From contig SVSQ01000006.1 in assembly GCA_015064245.1 (NCBI GenBank), forward strand, positions 1 through 48,447: a DNA stretch of 48,447 bases, given 5' to 3'. The position numbers and the translations under genes are program-made. Shown here piece by piece: positions 16,858-25,334 of the stretch (position 1 is the stretch's first letter; the number at the start of each line of letters is the position of its first letter). This stretch comes from Oscillospiraceae bacterium. Lineage in GTDB: Bacteria > Bacillota > Clostridia > Oscillospirales > CAG-272. Under the pieces are notes generated by a model. It ran no database searches and was not told the origin of the DNA. It saw nothing but the letters and a program-made list of their open reading frames with translations.

Positions 16858-17268
16858 ATGAAAAATATAGCGATAACAGAAAACCACTTATATAAGAAGA
16901 CTTACGTCGGGGGAAAAAAGGCGGGCGGAAGATACACCGCTGTCTACATTCTCAAGGACAGAAGGGCGTTCGCTCTGAAAAAAGCCAATCCGCAGAAAAA
17001 GTACGTCAACAGGGTAGGTCTTACAGTCACGAAGAAGCTGGGAAACGCAGTCGTACGCTCGAGAGTTAAAAGGATACTGAGAGCGGCTTACGCCGAGGTC
17101 GAAAAGGTCTACGGTGTGAAAAAAGGCTGGCTGGTGGTCATTTCCGCAAAGGAAGCGGCGGTAAAGGCGAAATCCGGCGAGATATACGCTGAGATGATAA
17201 AGCAGTTCGGAAAGCTTGAAATGCTGTACTGCGAAGAGCCGCAGGGCAAAAGTATATTTGAGCGATGA
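16858..17268 (+). CDS. rnpA: Ribonuclease P protein component
   Basis: A 136-residue basic protein subunit of RNase P, which helps the catalytic RNA process tRNA 5' ends. The RNR-motif region is RSRVKRILRAAYAE in the middle, and VGLTVTKKLGNAVVRSRVKR is the family core. The start is uncertain: ATG at 16858 (MKNIAITENH) fits the family better than ATG at 16840; neither has a good ribosome binding site (GGGAAA is nearest). Its stop overlaps the yidD start by four bases (ATGA), so the two are translationally coupled. Its position after rpmH is conserved across bacteria. Confidence 0.95.
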   Translation: MKNIAITENHLYKKTYVGGKKAGGRYTAVYILKDRRAFALKKANPQKKYVNRVGLTVTKKLGNAVVRSRVKRILRAAYAEVEKVYGVKKGWLVVISAKEAAVKAKSGEIYAEMIKQFGKLEMLYCEEPQGKSIFER

Positions 17269-17618
17269 GAGCCGCGCGCGAGCTGATCGAGCTGATAAGG
17301 AAGTTATTTCTCTTCCCTATCGTGTTTTACAGAAAATATCTTTCGGGAATGAAAAGCTCGCCCACCTGCAGATTTACTCCCACCTGCTCCGCTTACGCTT
17401 ACAAAGCCATAAACGAGTGGGGAGTTATAATCGGTTTGCTTCTCGGAGCGTACAGGCTTCTGCGGTGTAATCCGCTATGCAGATGCGGTGTGGATAACGT
17501 TCCTCGCAGAAAAAGAAAGTTTATTCCAAAAACTGAGGTTTTTGATTTAAAAATTCTTTTGAAAAAGTATAAAAGATACGAGATTTTTTATTACATCAAT
17601 GAAATGTATCTGGTGTAA
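17265..17618 (+). CDS. yidD: Membrane protein insertion efficiency factor YidD
   Basis: A 117-residue small protein. The family core is complete: an N-terminal amphipathic helix (LFLFPIVFYRKYLS), then the Cys-containing CRFTPTCSAYAYKAI, GAYRLLRCNPLCRCGVD and VPRRKR. It helps YidC-dependent membrane insertion. It overlaps rnpA by four bases. The C-terminal 35 residues, rich in Lys and Tyr, extend beyond the usual family end (about 70-85 residues). Its function is known mainly by association with YidC, encoded downstream beyond a repeat. Confidence 0.96.
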   Translation: MRAARELIELIRKLFLFPIVFYRKYLSGMKSSPTCRFTPTCSAYAYKAINEWGVIIGLLLGAYRLLRCNPLCRCGVDNVPRRKRKFIPKTEVFDLKILLKKYKRYEIFYYINEMYLV

Positions 17619-17635
17619 GTCGGCAGGCCGGCGCT

Positions 17636-17675
17636 TGCGGGTCGTCGAGGGCGCCGACCCCTACCGATAATCGGA
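17636..17675. repeat. Decayed GTCGAGGGCGCCGACCCC palindrome
   Basis: The short stem GGGTCG/CGACCC around TCGAGGGCGC, followed by CCTACC, resembles one end of the long palindrome at 10344-10421. It looks like an eroded copy and lies 18 bases after the yidD stop. Confidence 0.45.
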
Positions 17676-17689
17676 GAAAATCTAAATGC

Positions 17690-17881
17690 TCGAGGGTAGA
17701 GATATGTACGCACCGTTTTAAAAGGGGCGTGCGAACTCTTTCCTAAGGCAGGCACGCGCCTGCAGGCGAATAAATAATTTTACAGAAAATTAAACAGTAC
17801 AGAAGTTTCTTTGCCTACTTTCTTTGAAAAGAAAGTAGGGCGCAGCTTTCTTTCAAGAAAACGCGCACTCCTCTTGAAAGG
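17690..17881. repeat. Mosaic intergenic repeat, copy 5 (divergent)
   Basis: A partial copy upstream of yidC. It has a degraded GGGTAGAGATATGTACGC segment, a GGCAGGCACGCGCCTGC palindromic patch, the hairpin CCTACTTTCTTT/AAGAAAGTAGG, and the end module GCTTTCTT/AAGAAAAC next to the yidC ribosome binding site. The central GATGCC hairpin is missing. Confidence 0.65.
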
Positions 17882-17890
17882 ATGATAAAA

Positions 17891-18982
17891 ATGGATATAA
17901 TCAACATACCGCTTGGATGGTTGCTGAACGTATTTTATGAAATAACGGGCAACTATCTTGTAGCATTGATATTCTTCGCGGTAATAATCAAGGTAATACT
18001 TCTTCCGCTGGGAATCAAGCAGCACAATAATTCAATAAAACAGGCAAAGCTCCGTCCAAAGGAAGCGGCTATAGTCAAGAGATACCAAAATCAGAAGAGC
18101 CAAGCCGCGCAGCAGAAAAAGAACGAAGAGATACAGAAGCTCTATCAGAGCGAGGGCTACAATCAGCTTGCGGGCTGTCTGCCGCTTATCGTTCAGCTTC
18201 CCATCATCATGTGCATCTACAACGTCGTAAGAAGCCCTCTGCGTTACCTCTGCGGTCTCGGCAAGGAGACAGTTGACGCGATCCTTACCAAAGCAGCGGA
18301 GATCAACCCCGCCGTAGGAAAAGACCAGATTGCGGCGCTGAATACGATGAGAGACAAGTTTTCCGAATTCACCGGCATTGAGGGTGTGGCTGCTCTGGAA
18401 GGAAATCTCCCCTCTTTCACGGTTTTCGGGCTCGATCTTTCGCAGACTCCTAAGTTCGGTATCGATATTCTCATCATTATCCCAATAATCACGTTTATTA
18501 CTGTATTCATCACGTCAAAGCTTACCAAGAAGCTCTCCTACCAGTCTCCTCAGATGCAGCAGCAGACTCCCGACGTCAAGCTTTCTATGACGATCATGGA
18601 TCTCGTGCTTCCCGCGCTTTCCACGAGTATCACCTTCGGTGTTCCCGCCGTTATCGGTGTTTACTGGATATATCAGAACCTTCTCAGCCTGCTCCAGCAG
18701 TTCATAATGGTCAAGGTAAAGCCCTTCCCGAAGTTCACAGAAGAGGACTACAAGGAAGCGGAGCGTGAGCTCAACGGCAAGAAAAAGAAGCAGAACAAGA
18801 TCAACCTCAAAAAAGATCCCGACCGTCCCCGCGTACGCTCTCTCCATCATATAGATGACGACGAGTACAACGCAAAGGTAGTTGATACCGAAAAGAAGCC
18901 CGAGGGAGTAAAGTCTGACTTCATCACTCCCGTGCCGATGAAGGATTATTCCGATAAGCCGAGCGGTAAGGTTAAGGATTAA
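17891..18982 (+). CDS. yidC: Membrane protein insertase YidC/Oxa1 family
   Basis: A 363-residue insertase that places proteins in the membrane with or without SecYEG. Five transmembrane helices are expected; clear ones are VALIFFAVIIKVILLPLGI near the N-terminus, LPLIVQLPIIMCIYNVV, IDILIIIPIITFITVFI and ITFGVPAVIGVYWIYQNLLSLL. The cytoplasmic loop between the first two is Lys/Gln-rich. The C-terminal tail of about 100 residues is charged. No N-terminal signal peptide or lipobox is visible. The start at 17891 rather than 17882 gives proper spacing to GAAAGGA. It precedes jag, as in other Firmicutes. Confidence 0.95.
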   Translation: MDIINIPLGWLLNVFYEITGNYLVALIFFAVIIKVILLPLGIKQHNNSIKQAKLRPKEAAIVKRYQNQKSQAAQQKKNEEIQKLYQSEGYNQLAGCLPLIVQLPIIMCIYNVVRSPLRYLCGLGKETVDAILTKAAEINPAVGKDQIAALNTMRDKFSEFTGIEGVAALEGNLPSFTVFGLDLSQTPKFGIDILIIIPIITFITVFITSKLTKKLSYQSPQMQQQTPDVKLSMTIMDLVLPALSTSITFGVPAVIGVYWIYQNLLSLLQQFIMVKVKPFPKFTEEDYKEAERELNGKKKKQNKINLKKDPDRPRVRSLHHIDDDEYNAKVVDTEKKPEGVKSDFITPVPMKDYSDKPSGKVKD

Positions 18983-19015
18983 GATCAAGGCTTCTCATTT
19001 GAAAAATCTGATTAA

Positions 19016-19085
19016 CGTAGGGGCAAACTGTGTTCGCCCGATAAAAAATAAAACGCCTTTCGGGCGAACACAGTTCGCCCCTACG
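19016..19085. repeat. Inverted repeat of the GTAGGGGC-AACTGTGTTCGCCC type
   Basis: Arms of 25 bases (19016-19040 and 19061-19085) are reverse complements with one mismatch around a 20-base loop. The core is GAACACAGTTCGCCCCTAC. A partly decayed relative is at 34740-34790. It sits between yidC and jag and could act as a transcript hairpin as well as a mobile palindrome. Confidence 0.75.
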
Positions 19086-19159
19086 GTGATTTTTGGTTCA
19101 TCATTATTTTCTTATGAAAAGGCAAATATACAATACAAGAAAGGTAACGGAAATATTCT

Positions 19160-19879
19160 ATGTTAAAGGAAGAGATCGGAACAGGCCGCACAGTAGAAGC
19201 GGCTATCGCGGACGGCGCAGCGAAGCTGGGCGTGGACGCGTCAAGAATTGAATATGAGATAATCGAAGCTCCTAAGAAGGGATTTTTGGGTTTCGGAGAA
19301 GCTCCCGCGAAGGTAAGAGTTTTTATAGAGTTCGGACCTGAGCAGACGGCGGTTGATTACATCAACAACCTTATGAAAGTTATGCAGATAGGCGGCGCAA
19401 GAGCCGACATCGCAAGAGAGCTCAACTCGGAGGGCGGCAAGATCATCAAGATCGACGGAAGCGACGCAGGCATCCTCATCGGACGCCACGGCGAAACTCT
19501 GGACGCTATACAGTACCTCTCGAATCTCGCTCTCAATCAGAGACTTGAGGCAAACGGCGAGGAGTGCGCTAAGATCACAGTCGATATCGAAGGCTACAGA
19601 GCGCGCCGCGAGGATACTCTCAGAGCCCTTGCAAAGCGTACCGCTGAGAAGGTAAAGAAGTACCGCCGCAATATTGCTCTCGATCCTATGACTCCTTACG
19701 AGCGCAGGATCATTCACTCCACGCTTCAGAACGACAGCGGAGTTACGACGGCTTCCGTCGGCAGCGACGAGAACCGTAAGGTAGTTATCCACTACGTTGG
19801 CGGTAACAACTATCGCCGCCGCGAAAAGAACGATGTGAAGAACGCCGCTCCTGCTGAAGTTGAAGTAAACGAAGAATAA
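19160..19879 (+). CDS. jag: Jag/KhpB RNA-binding protein
   Basis: A 239-residue cytoplasmic RNA-binding protein. It has the Jag-N domain at residues 1-55 (EEIGTGRTVEAAIADGAAKL; PKKGFLGFGEAPA), a KH domain at about 80-150 with the GXXG loop in LIGRHGETLDAIQYL, and an R3H domain at about 160-220 (MTPYERRIIHSTLQ). The tail is acidic. In Firmicutes it partners KhpA in binding many RNAs and is linked to cell elongation and to YidC. It lies after yidC with a palindromic repeat between them. A terminator follows. Confidence 0.96.
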   Translation: MLKEEIGTGRTVEAAIADGAAKLGVDASRIEYEIIEAPKKGFLGFGEAPAKVRVFIEFGPEQTAVDYINNLMKVMQIGGARADIARELNSEGGKIIKIDGSDAGILIGRHGETLDAIQYLSNLALNQRLEANGEECAKITVDIEGYRARREDTLRALAKRTAEKVKKYRRNIALDPMTPYERRIIHSTLQNDSGVTTASVGSDENRKVVIHYVGGNNYRRREKNDVKNAAPAEVEVNEE

Positions 19880-19887
19880 GTAAACAA

Positions 19888-19920
19888 ACACCCTTTTGAA
19901 AAATACAAGAGGGTGTTGTT
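19888..19920 (+). terminator. Terminator after jag
   Basis: ACACCCT pairs with AGGGTGT and is followed by TGTTTTAATT. It begins 9 bases after the jag stop. Confidence 0.75.
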
Positions 19921-19999
19921 TTAATTGCAAATATTTGGTTTTAATGTTTTGTTTAAGACGGGTATTTTGTTTAATTTTTAAAATTTCTTTTTTTTATTC

Positions 20000-20345
20000 A
20001 TTTCTTTCCTCTTTCTTTCCGAAGAAAGAAGAAAGAAACGAACCAAAGAAAGAAGAAAGAAACGGGTGCAATCATACCACGAAAATCCTCGCGTAACACA
20101 CTCCGTGTGCTCGGATTTTGGGTACATGAAATACTGCCGAGTTGCTCCCGCAACACCCCAAAGCAGGGAAATAGGTGGATTCTATTGTTTGTGGGTTAGA
20201 TGATGTATGCACTCTTCAAAAGAGGGAAATCTCTTTTTCGAAGAAAATTACGTAGTAATTCATTTACGCCGATGCCTGCGGGTGTCGGCGTAAATGAAGT
20301 TCTTTGCGCAGCTTTCTTTCAAGAAAGCGCGTACTCCCCTTCGGA
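20000..20345. repeat. Mosaic intergenic repeat, copy 6
   Basis: It lies between jag and mnmE. It contains a purine-rich hairpin (CTTTCTTCCGAAGAAAG), hairpin AAAATCC/GGATTTT with an inner ACAC/GTGT stem, CTGCCGAGTTGCTCCCGCAAC, TTTGTGGGTTAGATG, central hairpin CATTTACGCCGA/TCGGCGTAAATG (20261-20296) and end hairpin GCTTTCTT/AAGAAAGC (20311-20328). The end module runs up to the mnmE ribosome binding site. Confidence 0.85.
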
Positions 20346-20357
20346 AAGGTACAAACT

Positions 20358-21773
20358 ATGAAAAATCAATGCATAGCGGCGATATCGACGGCGTTTGGCA
20401 AGGGCGGTATCGCGGTAATAAGAATATCGGGTGAGGGAGCGATCGAGGTTGCGGGTAAGATGTTCAGACCTGCAGGCAAGAAGAAACTCACCGAAATAAG
20501 CGGCGGACGAGCCGTCTACGGTAAGATATACAGCGAGGGCAGGATGATCGACGACGGTATCGCGACGGTCTTCCGCGCGCCGAACTCATTTACGGGTGAG
20601 GATACGGTGGAGATAAGCTGTCACGGCGGAGTCCTGCTCACGGAAAGGGTACTGAAGACCGCGTTCATGTGCGGAGCAGTCCAGGCTCAGGCGGGAGAAT
20701 TCACCCAGAGAGCCTTTTTGAACGGCAAGATCGACCTTTCGGGGGCGGAAGCGGTAATAGGACTTATCGAAGCGGAAAGCGAGGAGAAGCTGAATCTTTG
20801 CGCTTCTCACGCCGCGGGCGTTCTCAAACGCCGCACCGAGGAGATCTACGGCAAGGTGCTCCATCTGCTCAGCTCCGTCTACGTCGGACTTGACTACCCC
20901 GAAGAGGATCTTGAGGAGGTCAGCGACGAGGATTTCCGCGCGTCCCTTGAAAGCATTTACGCCGAGCTTGAAAAGACGGCGTCCACCTACCGCGAGGGTA
21001 AGGCGGTGGCTGAGGGCGTGCGTACGGTTCTGCTCGGTAAGCCTAACGCGGGCAAGTCCTCTCTCCTCAACGCCCTGCTGGGCGAAAACAGAGCCATCGT
21101 CACCGATATTCCCGGTACGACACGCGACGTTATCGAAGAAAAGGTCAACTGCGGGCGCATTATTCTGCGTCTTGCAGATACTGCGGGTATCCGTCAGAGC
21201 GGCGACGCCGTTGAGAAGATCGGTATTGAAAAAGCAATAGAAAAAGCCCGCGAAAGCGAGCTGATGATAGCGGTGTTCGACGTCTCCCGCCCCCTTGACG
21301 GCGAGGACGAAAAGCTGATTTCCTTGATTGCGGGTGAGATGAAAGCGGGTAAAAGCGTCATTGCGGCGATAAATAAGTCCGATTCCGAGGAGCGTTTCAC
21401 CGAGGACGAGCTTCTCGCCCGTTTCAAAGCGGAGCTGGGCTCCGAAAACGGCTTTATTAAGACCGTCAGGATCAGCGCCCGCGACGGAAACGGCGTAGAT
21501 GACCTAAAAAAAGCCTGTGAAAGCCTTTTTGCCGACGGATATACTGATTACGCTTCGGTCGCCGTCGTGTGCAACGCGCGTCAATTTTCCGCCGTGTGCG
21601 CCGCTAAAGACGCCGTCAGCCGCGCTCTTGCCGCTTTCGATAGCGGTCTCGGCTCTGACGTCTGCGGTATGGATCTCGAATCCGCTCTCGCCGCCCTCGG
21701 TGAGATCGACGGTCGCTCCGTTTCCGAAGAAGTCACTTCTTCTATCTTTCATAATTTCTGCGTTGGTAAATAG
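20358..21773 (+). CDS. mnmE: tRNA modification GTPase MnmE
   Basis: A 471-residue GTPase that with MnmG installs the (c)mnm5 group on wobble uridine of certain tRNAs. It has the N-terminal tetrahydrofolate-binding domain (1-120), a helical domain, and an inserted G domain with G1 GKPNAGKSSLLNAL near residue 225, G2/G3 in DIPGTTRDVI and LADTAGIR, and G4 AAINKSD. The C-terminal FCVGK has the catalytic Cys. The start at 20358 has GGAAAGG upstream; the longer ORF start at 20304 lies in repeat sequence. Its partner mnmG is usually next on the same strand but here is 10 kb away, reversed. Its stop codon TAG joins the hairpin of repeat copy 7. Confidence 0.97.
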   Translation: MKNQCIAAISTAFGKGGIAVIRISGEGAIEVAGKMFRPAGKKKLTEISGGRAVYGKIYSEGRMIDDGIATVFRAPNSFTGEDTVEISCHGGVLLTERVLKTAFMCGAVQAQAGEFTQRAFLNGKIDLSGAEAVIGLIEAESEEKLNLCASHAAGVLKRRTEEIYGKVLHLLSSVYVGLDYPEEDLEEVSDEDFRASLESIYAELEKTASTYREGKAVAEGVRTVLLGKPNAGKSSLLNALLGENRAIVTDIPGTTRDVIEEKVNCGRIILRLADTAGIRQSGDAVEKIGIEKAIEKARESELMIAVFDVSRPLDGEDEKLISLIAGEMKAGKSVIAAINKSDSEERFTEDELLARFKAELGSENGFIKTVRISARDGNGVDDLKKACESLFADGYTDYASVAVVCNARQFSAVCAAKDAVSRALAAFDSGLGSDVCGMDLESALAALGEIDGRSVSEEVTSSIFHNFCVGK

Positions 21774-22190
21774 GCGACACTGTTTAATTTGTGCGAACAT
21801 AGCTTTGTGTCGCCCCTCGAATATTTCTTTTCGACAATGTCGAAACTTTTTTCTAACGAAAAAAGCCCGAAATATTCGCAGAGATTTGGTGTAGATATAA
21901 GTAACAAACTGCGACATAAATTATTTTCCTGCTTTAGGGTGTTGCGGTAGCAACTCGGCAGTATTTTATGTACCCAAAATCCGAGCACACGGAGTGTGTT
22001 ACGCGAGGATTTTCGGCGAGCCGCTAAAAATCTACCACGGTCTTTCTTTCTTCTTTTTGCGAGCCGTTTTTCTTCTTTCTTTCTCGAAAGAAGGAAGAAA
22101 AATGCGAAATCTATATAAAAAAGAACTTTTAAAGAAAAATTATAAAATTTACTCAAAATACCCGTCTTACACAAAATAAAACATTACATA
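21773..22190. repeat. Mosaic intergenic repeat, copy 7 (reverse orientation)
   Basis: It starts in the mnmE stop codon. From left: hairpin GGCGACAC/GTGTCGCC (21773-21814) with loop TTGTGCGAACAT, forked element (21818-21878), GTTGCGGTAGCAACTCGGCAG, the hairpin AAAATCC/GGATTTT in reverse, CCACGGTCTTTC, the pyrimidine/purine hairpin and TTTACTCAAAATA with TTACACAAAATAAA at the right end. It is inverted relative to copies 2-4, 6 and 8-12. The first 110 bases are nearly identical to copy 15 after polA. Confidence 0.85.
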
Positions 22191-22218
22191 TAAATCAAAA
22201 ACCACTTCCCTCTGCAAA

Positions 22219-22245
22219 CAAAAAACCCCGTTCAAATGAACGGGG
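22219..22245 (-). terminator. Terminator of the small Ser/Thr-rich membrane protein gene
   Basis: On the minus strand, CCCCGTTC/GAACGGGG with a 4-base loop is followed by a run of T residues (22219-22225 read on the other strand), 29 bases past the stop codon. Confidence 0.85.
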
Positions 22246-22273
22246 CGTAACGTATAAGCTAATGTATAAAAAC

Positions 22274-22642
22274 TTAGTTCTTCTTTGTAGGTCTGAAACC
22301 GGACTTGATCCACCAAATGGAAACAATAACGATTGCAACGAAGATGATAGCTGCAACGATCCAACCGATGATCTGGTTGTAGTTGTCCCACCAAGTAGGC
22401 TCTTTGGTCTCTTCTTCTTTTTCCTCGGTTTCGGTAGAGGAATCAGTTGCGGAATCAGTAGAGGAATCAGTAGCGTCGTCTGCGGATCCGGTTGTATCTC
22501 CGGTCGTTTCGCCGGTAGCGGTGTCTTCTGCGGAAGAATCGGGAGCGTCAGCTGTGTCGTCAGCGAAAATCGCAACGCTCATAGTGCAGAGAACCGCCAG
22601 CGCCATTACAAGCGCGAGAAGCGCGAAAATCTTGTTTTTCAT
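22274..22642 (-). CDS. Small secreted/anchored Ser-Thr-Asp-rich protein
   Basis: A 122-residue protein of unknown function. Residues 1-27 are a signal peptide (FALLALVMALAVLCTMSVAIFA). Residues 28-75 are low-complexity Ser/Thr/Asp/Glu/Ala (repeated ATDSSTDSATDSS pattern), probably an extended extracytoplasmic stalk. A single transmembrane helix follows (IIGWIVAAIIFVAIVIVSIWW) with a short basic tail. The start at 22642 has GAAAGGG upstream; the longer ORF start is not supported. It stands alone with its own terminator. It could be a minor cell-surface protein or a membrane sensor tail; nothing in the neighbourhood decides this. Confidence 0.75.
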   Translation of the reverse strand: MKNKIFALLALVMALAVLCTMSVAIFADDTADAPDSSAEDTATGETTGDTTGSADDATDSSTDSATDSSTETEEKEEETKEPTWWDNYNQIIGWIVAAIIFVAIVIVSIWWIKSGFRPTKKN

Positions 22643-22856
22643 GTTATAAAAACCCTTTCGATGTATGATATTATTCGGCATATTTCGGCGGCGAGTGTGT
22701 CCGCGAGGATATGCTTAAATATAGTAGCAAATAATTATATCAACAAAATGATAATTTTTTGACTAAACTGTTAATATTGGAAAACCTTGCTTGCGGGTTA
22801 GATCGAAAGGTGAAAAATATATTCAAAAAACAGCTTTGAAAGGTCGATTTGCTAAA

Positions 22857-23183
22857 ATGAATAAGCTTTTTACAAAAAACGACAGCGGGTTCACCTGCGT
22901 CAATTGCGGTAAAGAGGTCCTTCCTCTGGGATATACCTCGCGCAACCACTGTCCCTTCTGTCTTCATTCGCTCCATCTTGACGTAAATCCCGGCGACCGC
23001 GCCTCGGATTGCGGCGGAGTTCTGGAGCCGATCTTCGCTGAGATCGACGCGAAAAAGGGTTACGTCATCGTCAGCAGATGCAAAAAGTGCGGCGCTGAAC
23101 GCAGAAATAAGGCTGCGCACGAAGCAAAGGTTCAGCCTGATGATATGAATTTGATAATAAAACTTTCTGTAAGAAAGTTTTGA
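22857..23183 (+). CDS. RNHCP-domain zinc-ribbon protein
   Basis: A 108-residue protein carrying the RNHCP domain, named from its motif, seen here as TSRNHCPFCLHSLHLD. It has two further Cys pairs (FTCVNCGK before it and SRCKKCGAE after it), which suggests two zinc-binding sites. PGDRASDCGG is a family signature. The function is unknown; such proteins are often found in Firmicutes with no fixed operon. The start at 22857 has GAAAGG 13 bases upstream. The last codons form a small hairpin (CTTTCT/AGAAAG), and the stop is followed at once by repeat copy 8. Confidence 0.85.
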   Translation: MNKLFTKNDSGFTCVNCGKEVLPLGYTSRNHCPFCLHSLHLDVNPGDRASDCGGVLEPIFAEIDAKKGYVIVSRCKKCGAERRNKAAHEAKVQPDDMNLIIKLSVRKF

Positions 23184-23189
23184 GAAAGA

Positions 23190-23770
23190 GTTTTTTTGAG
23201 TAAATTTGTTTGTTTTACGCCACCGTGGCGTATTGCGGATAATTTTTTATTTTTCTAATAAGTCTTTTAATATAGATTTCGCGTTTTTCTTCCTTCTTTC
23301 GAGAAAGAAAGAAGAAAAATGCTCGCAAAAAGAAGAAAGAAAGACCGTGGTAGATTTTTAGCGGCTCGCCGAACCCCCTCGCGTAACACACTCCGTGTGC
23401 TCGGGGGTTGGGTACAATAGCTCCGCCAAGGCTGGCGAATATTTCGGGCTTTTTTCGTTAGAAAAAAGTTTCGACTATGTCGAAAAGAAATATTCGAGGG
23501 TGATACCCGTATATGTTCGCACAAGGCACACGGTATCACTGCTCCCGCAACACCATAAGTCAGTATATGTGACGTAAAATGGATATTATTTCGTTTGTGG
23601 GTAGGAAATGTGCGCTCTTGGTGAAGAGGGGAGCGCGGACGATTTCCGAAGGAAACACCTAAATGTTTCTTTTACTGCGATGGCTCTTGCTATCGCAGTA
23701 AAAGAAGCTTTTGCGGAGCTTTTCTCGAAAAGCGACCGTATTCCTTTTCAAAAAGCGACCGTACTCTTTT
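23190..23770. repeat. Mosaic intergenic repeat, copy 8
   Basis: A near-complete copy. From left: TTTGAGTAAATT, palindrome ACGCCAC/GTGGCGT (23217-23231), pyrimidine/purine hairpin, CCGTGGTAGATTTTTAGCGG, hairpin AACCCCC/GGGGGTT, forked element, hairpin GTGATACC/GGTATCAC with loop ATGTTCGCACAA, TTTGTGGGTAGGAAATG, and central hairpin CTTTTACTGCGA/TCGCAGTAAAAG (23669-23704). The end module AAAGCGACCGTA is duplicated in tandem next to the protease gene stop. Confidence 0.87.
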
Positions 23771-24451
23771 TCAGCGAGAATGTATCTTCTCTTTCAAGAA
23801 ATCAAGAGCGGAGGAGATAGTGCCGAGGGAGTCGATGAGACCTTCGGAGACGGCGCGGGGACCGTCGAGGATACTGCCGAGATCGGTGGTCATCTCGCCG
23901 GTGGAAAGCATAAGCTCCTTGAAGCGTTCGGGCGAAAGACGGCTGTGTGAGCAGACGAAATCCATAATGCGATCCTGCATACGGGTGAAATAAACGTAGG
24001 TCTGAGGTGCGCTCAGAACCACGCCGGTCACACGGACGGGATGCAAGGTCATAGTAGCGCTCGGAACGATAAACGAACGGTCAGCCGACACAGCGAGAGG
24101 AATACCGATAGAATGCCCGCCGCCGAGAACGAGAGAAGCGGTGGGCTTTTTCATACCCGAGACCAGCTCTGCGATCGCAAGCCCGGCTTCGACGTCGCCG
24201 CCGACGGTGTTCAGAACTATCAGCAGTCCGCCGATATCGTCGCTCTCCTCTATCTCCACTATCTGCGGGATAAGACGCTCGTATTTCGTCGATTTTTGGT
24301 CGGACGGAAGAACGCTGTGCCCCTCGATCTGCCCGCAGATCGTTATGGTCTTGATGCACTTTCCGCCGCTTTCGGTCAGAACGTTGCCGTCGGTCGCGCT
24401 CTCCCCTCCCCCGTCGATGATCTCTTTTTCGTTGTCGTTGTCGTTACACAT
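23771..24451 (-). CDS. ClpP-like serine protease (TepA type)
   Basis: A 226-residue protein of the ClpP/crotonase fold. The nucleophile Ser lies in GGGHSIGIPLA, the His in TMTLHPVR and the Asp region in SILDGPRAVSEGLIDSLG, with the oxyanion loop LNTVGGDVEAGLAIAELV. It matches the ClpP-like family that includes Bacillus TepA, described as helping protein export, rather than true ClpP; there is no ClpX/ClpA neighbour. The N-terminal 30 residues are Asp/Asn/Glu-rich and poorly conserved. The start at 24451 is supported by AGAGGAG; the longer ORF (to 24586) is not. It appears monocistronic. Its substrate is unknown. Confidence 0.82.
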   Translation of the reverse strand: MCNDNDNEKEIIDGGGESATDGNVLTESGGKCIKTITICGQIEGHSVLPSDQKSTKYERLIPQIVEIEESDDIGGLLIVLNTVGGDVEAGLAIAELVSGMKKPTASLVLGGGHSIGIPLAVSADRSFIVPSATMTLHPVRVTGVVLSAPQTYVYFTRMQDRIMDFVCSHSRLSPERFKELMLSTGEMTTDLGSILDGPRAVSEGLIDSLGTISSALDFLKEKIHSR

Positions 24452-24619
24452 ATCTGTTGCTCCTCTCTCCTGCGCGCCGAAACGTTTGATCTGCCTTCCG
24501 CGGACGATCTCCGAAACGGCGGTCTGCCCGCGCGGTCCCGCTAAGATCCGATCTTGGCGCAGGATAAAAATGTCAAAAAATGACAATTGTTTAAATATTG
24601 AAAAAATTTCAAAAAAGCC

Positions 24620-24648
24620 TTTACTTTTTGATCAAAATATAGTATAAT
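24620..24648 (+). promoter_or_regulatory. Promoter of pduL
   Basis: TTTACT (24620-24625) and TATAAT (24643-24648) are separated by 17 bases, in a very AT-rich stretch 44 bases before the start codon. Confidence 0.55.
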
Positions 24649-24691
24649 AAAAATAATATAAAATATACATAACTGAAAGGAATTTAACAAA

Positions 24692-25261
24692 ATGGAAAAG
24701 ATCTTAGTTGAAACATCCGCAAGACACGTCCATCTCTCTGAGGCTGATCTGGCAGTGCTCTTCGGAGAAGGCGCAAAGCTTACACATAAGAAGGACCTCA
24801 GCCAGCCCGGTCAGTTCGCTTGCGAGGAAAGAGTTACCGTTGTAGGCCCCAAGAAGGAGATCCCCAACGTTATCATCCTCGGTCCCGTTCGTCCCGCTAC
24901 ACAGGTAGAGGTTTCTTACACGGACGCTCGTACACTCGGCGTTGACGCTCCTCTCAAGGAGAGCGGCGACCTCGAAGGTACTCCCGGACTCAAGCTGGTC
25001 GGCCCTGCAGGCGAGGTAGTTATCGAGAAGGGTGTTATCGTTGCAAAGCGTCACATCCACATGACTCCCGAGGACGCTGCAGCTTACGGCGTTGAGAACG
25101 GTCAGATCGTAAGCGTTAAGGTCGAGAGCCAGAGAACAGCTACACTTGGCGACGTAGTTATCCGCGTAAGCCCCAAGTTCAAGCTGGCTATGCACATCGA
25201 TACAGATGAGTCTAACGCAGTTTGCGGATTCGGCAAATGCTTCGGCGAGCTCGTAAAGTAA
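24692..25261 (+). CDS. pduL: Phosphate acyltransferase PduL
   Basis: A 189-residue enzyme that moves an acyl group between CoA and phosphate (acetyl- or propionyl-CoA). It has two repeated PduL beta-barrel domains. Zinc-binding His residues are seen in SARHVHLSEADL (residues 9-20) and VAKRHIHMTPEDA (about 117-129), and a further conserved His in LAMHIDTDESNA. There are no microcompartment shell genes nearby and no N-terminal encapsulation extension, so it probably acts in the cytosol with acetate kinase for ATP. It has its own promoter, SD GAAAGGAA and a strong terminator, so it is a single-gene unit. Codon use looks highly optimised, which suggests strong expression. Confidence 0.93.
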   Translation: MEKILVETSARHVHLSEADLAVLFGEGAKLTHKKDLSQPGQFACEERVTVVGPKKEIPNVIILGPVRPATQVEVSYTDARTLGVDAPLKESGDLEGTPGLKLVGPAGEVVIEKGVIVAKRHIHMTPEDAAAYGVENGQIVSVKVESQRTATLGDVVIRVSPKFKLAMHIDTDESNAVCGFGKCFGELVK

Positions 25262-25286
25262 TTTATAAAGTAATTTAAGACAAATA

Positions 25287-25325
25287 AAAATCCCACCGGA
25301 CTGAAATCAGGTGGGATTTTTTGTT
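25287..25325 (+). terminator. Terminator of pduL
   Basis: AAATCCCACC pairs with GGTGGGATTT and is followed by a T-run, 26 bases after the stop codon. Confidence 0.9.
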
Positions 25326-25334
25326 TTTGATCGT

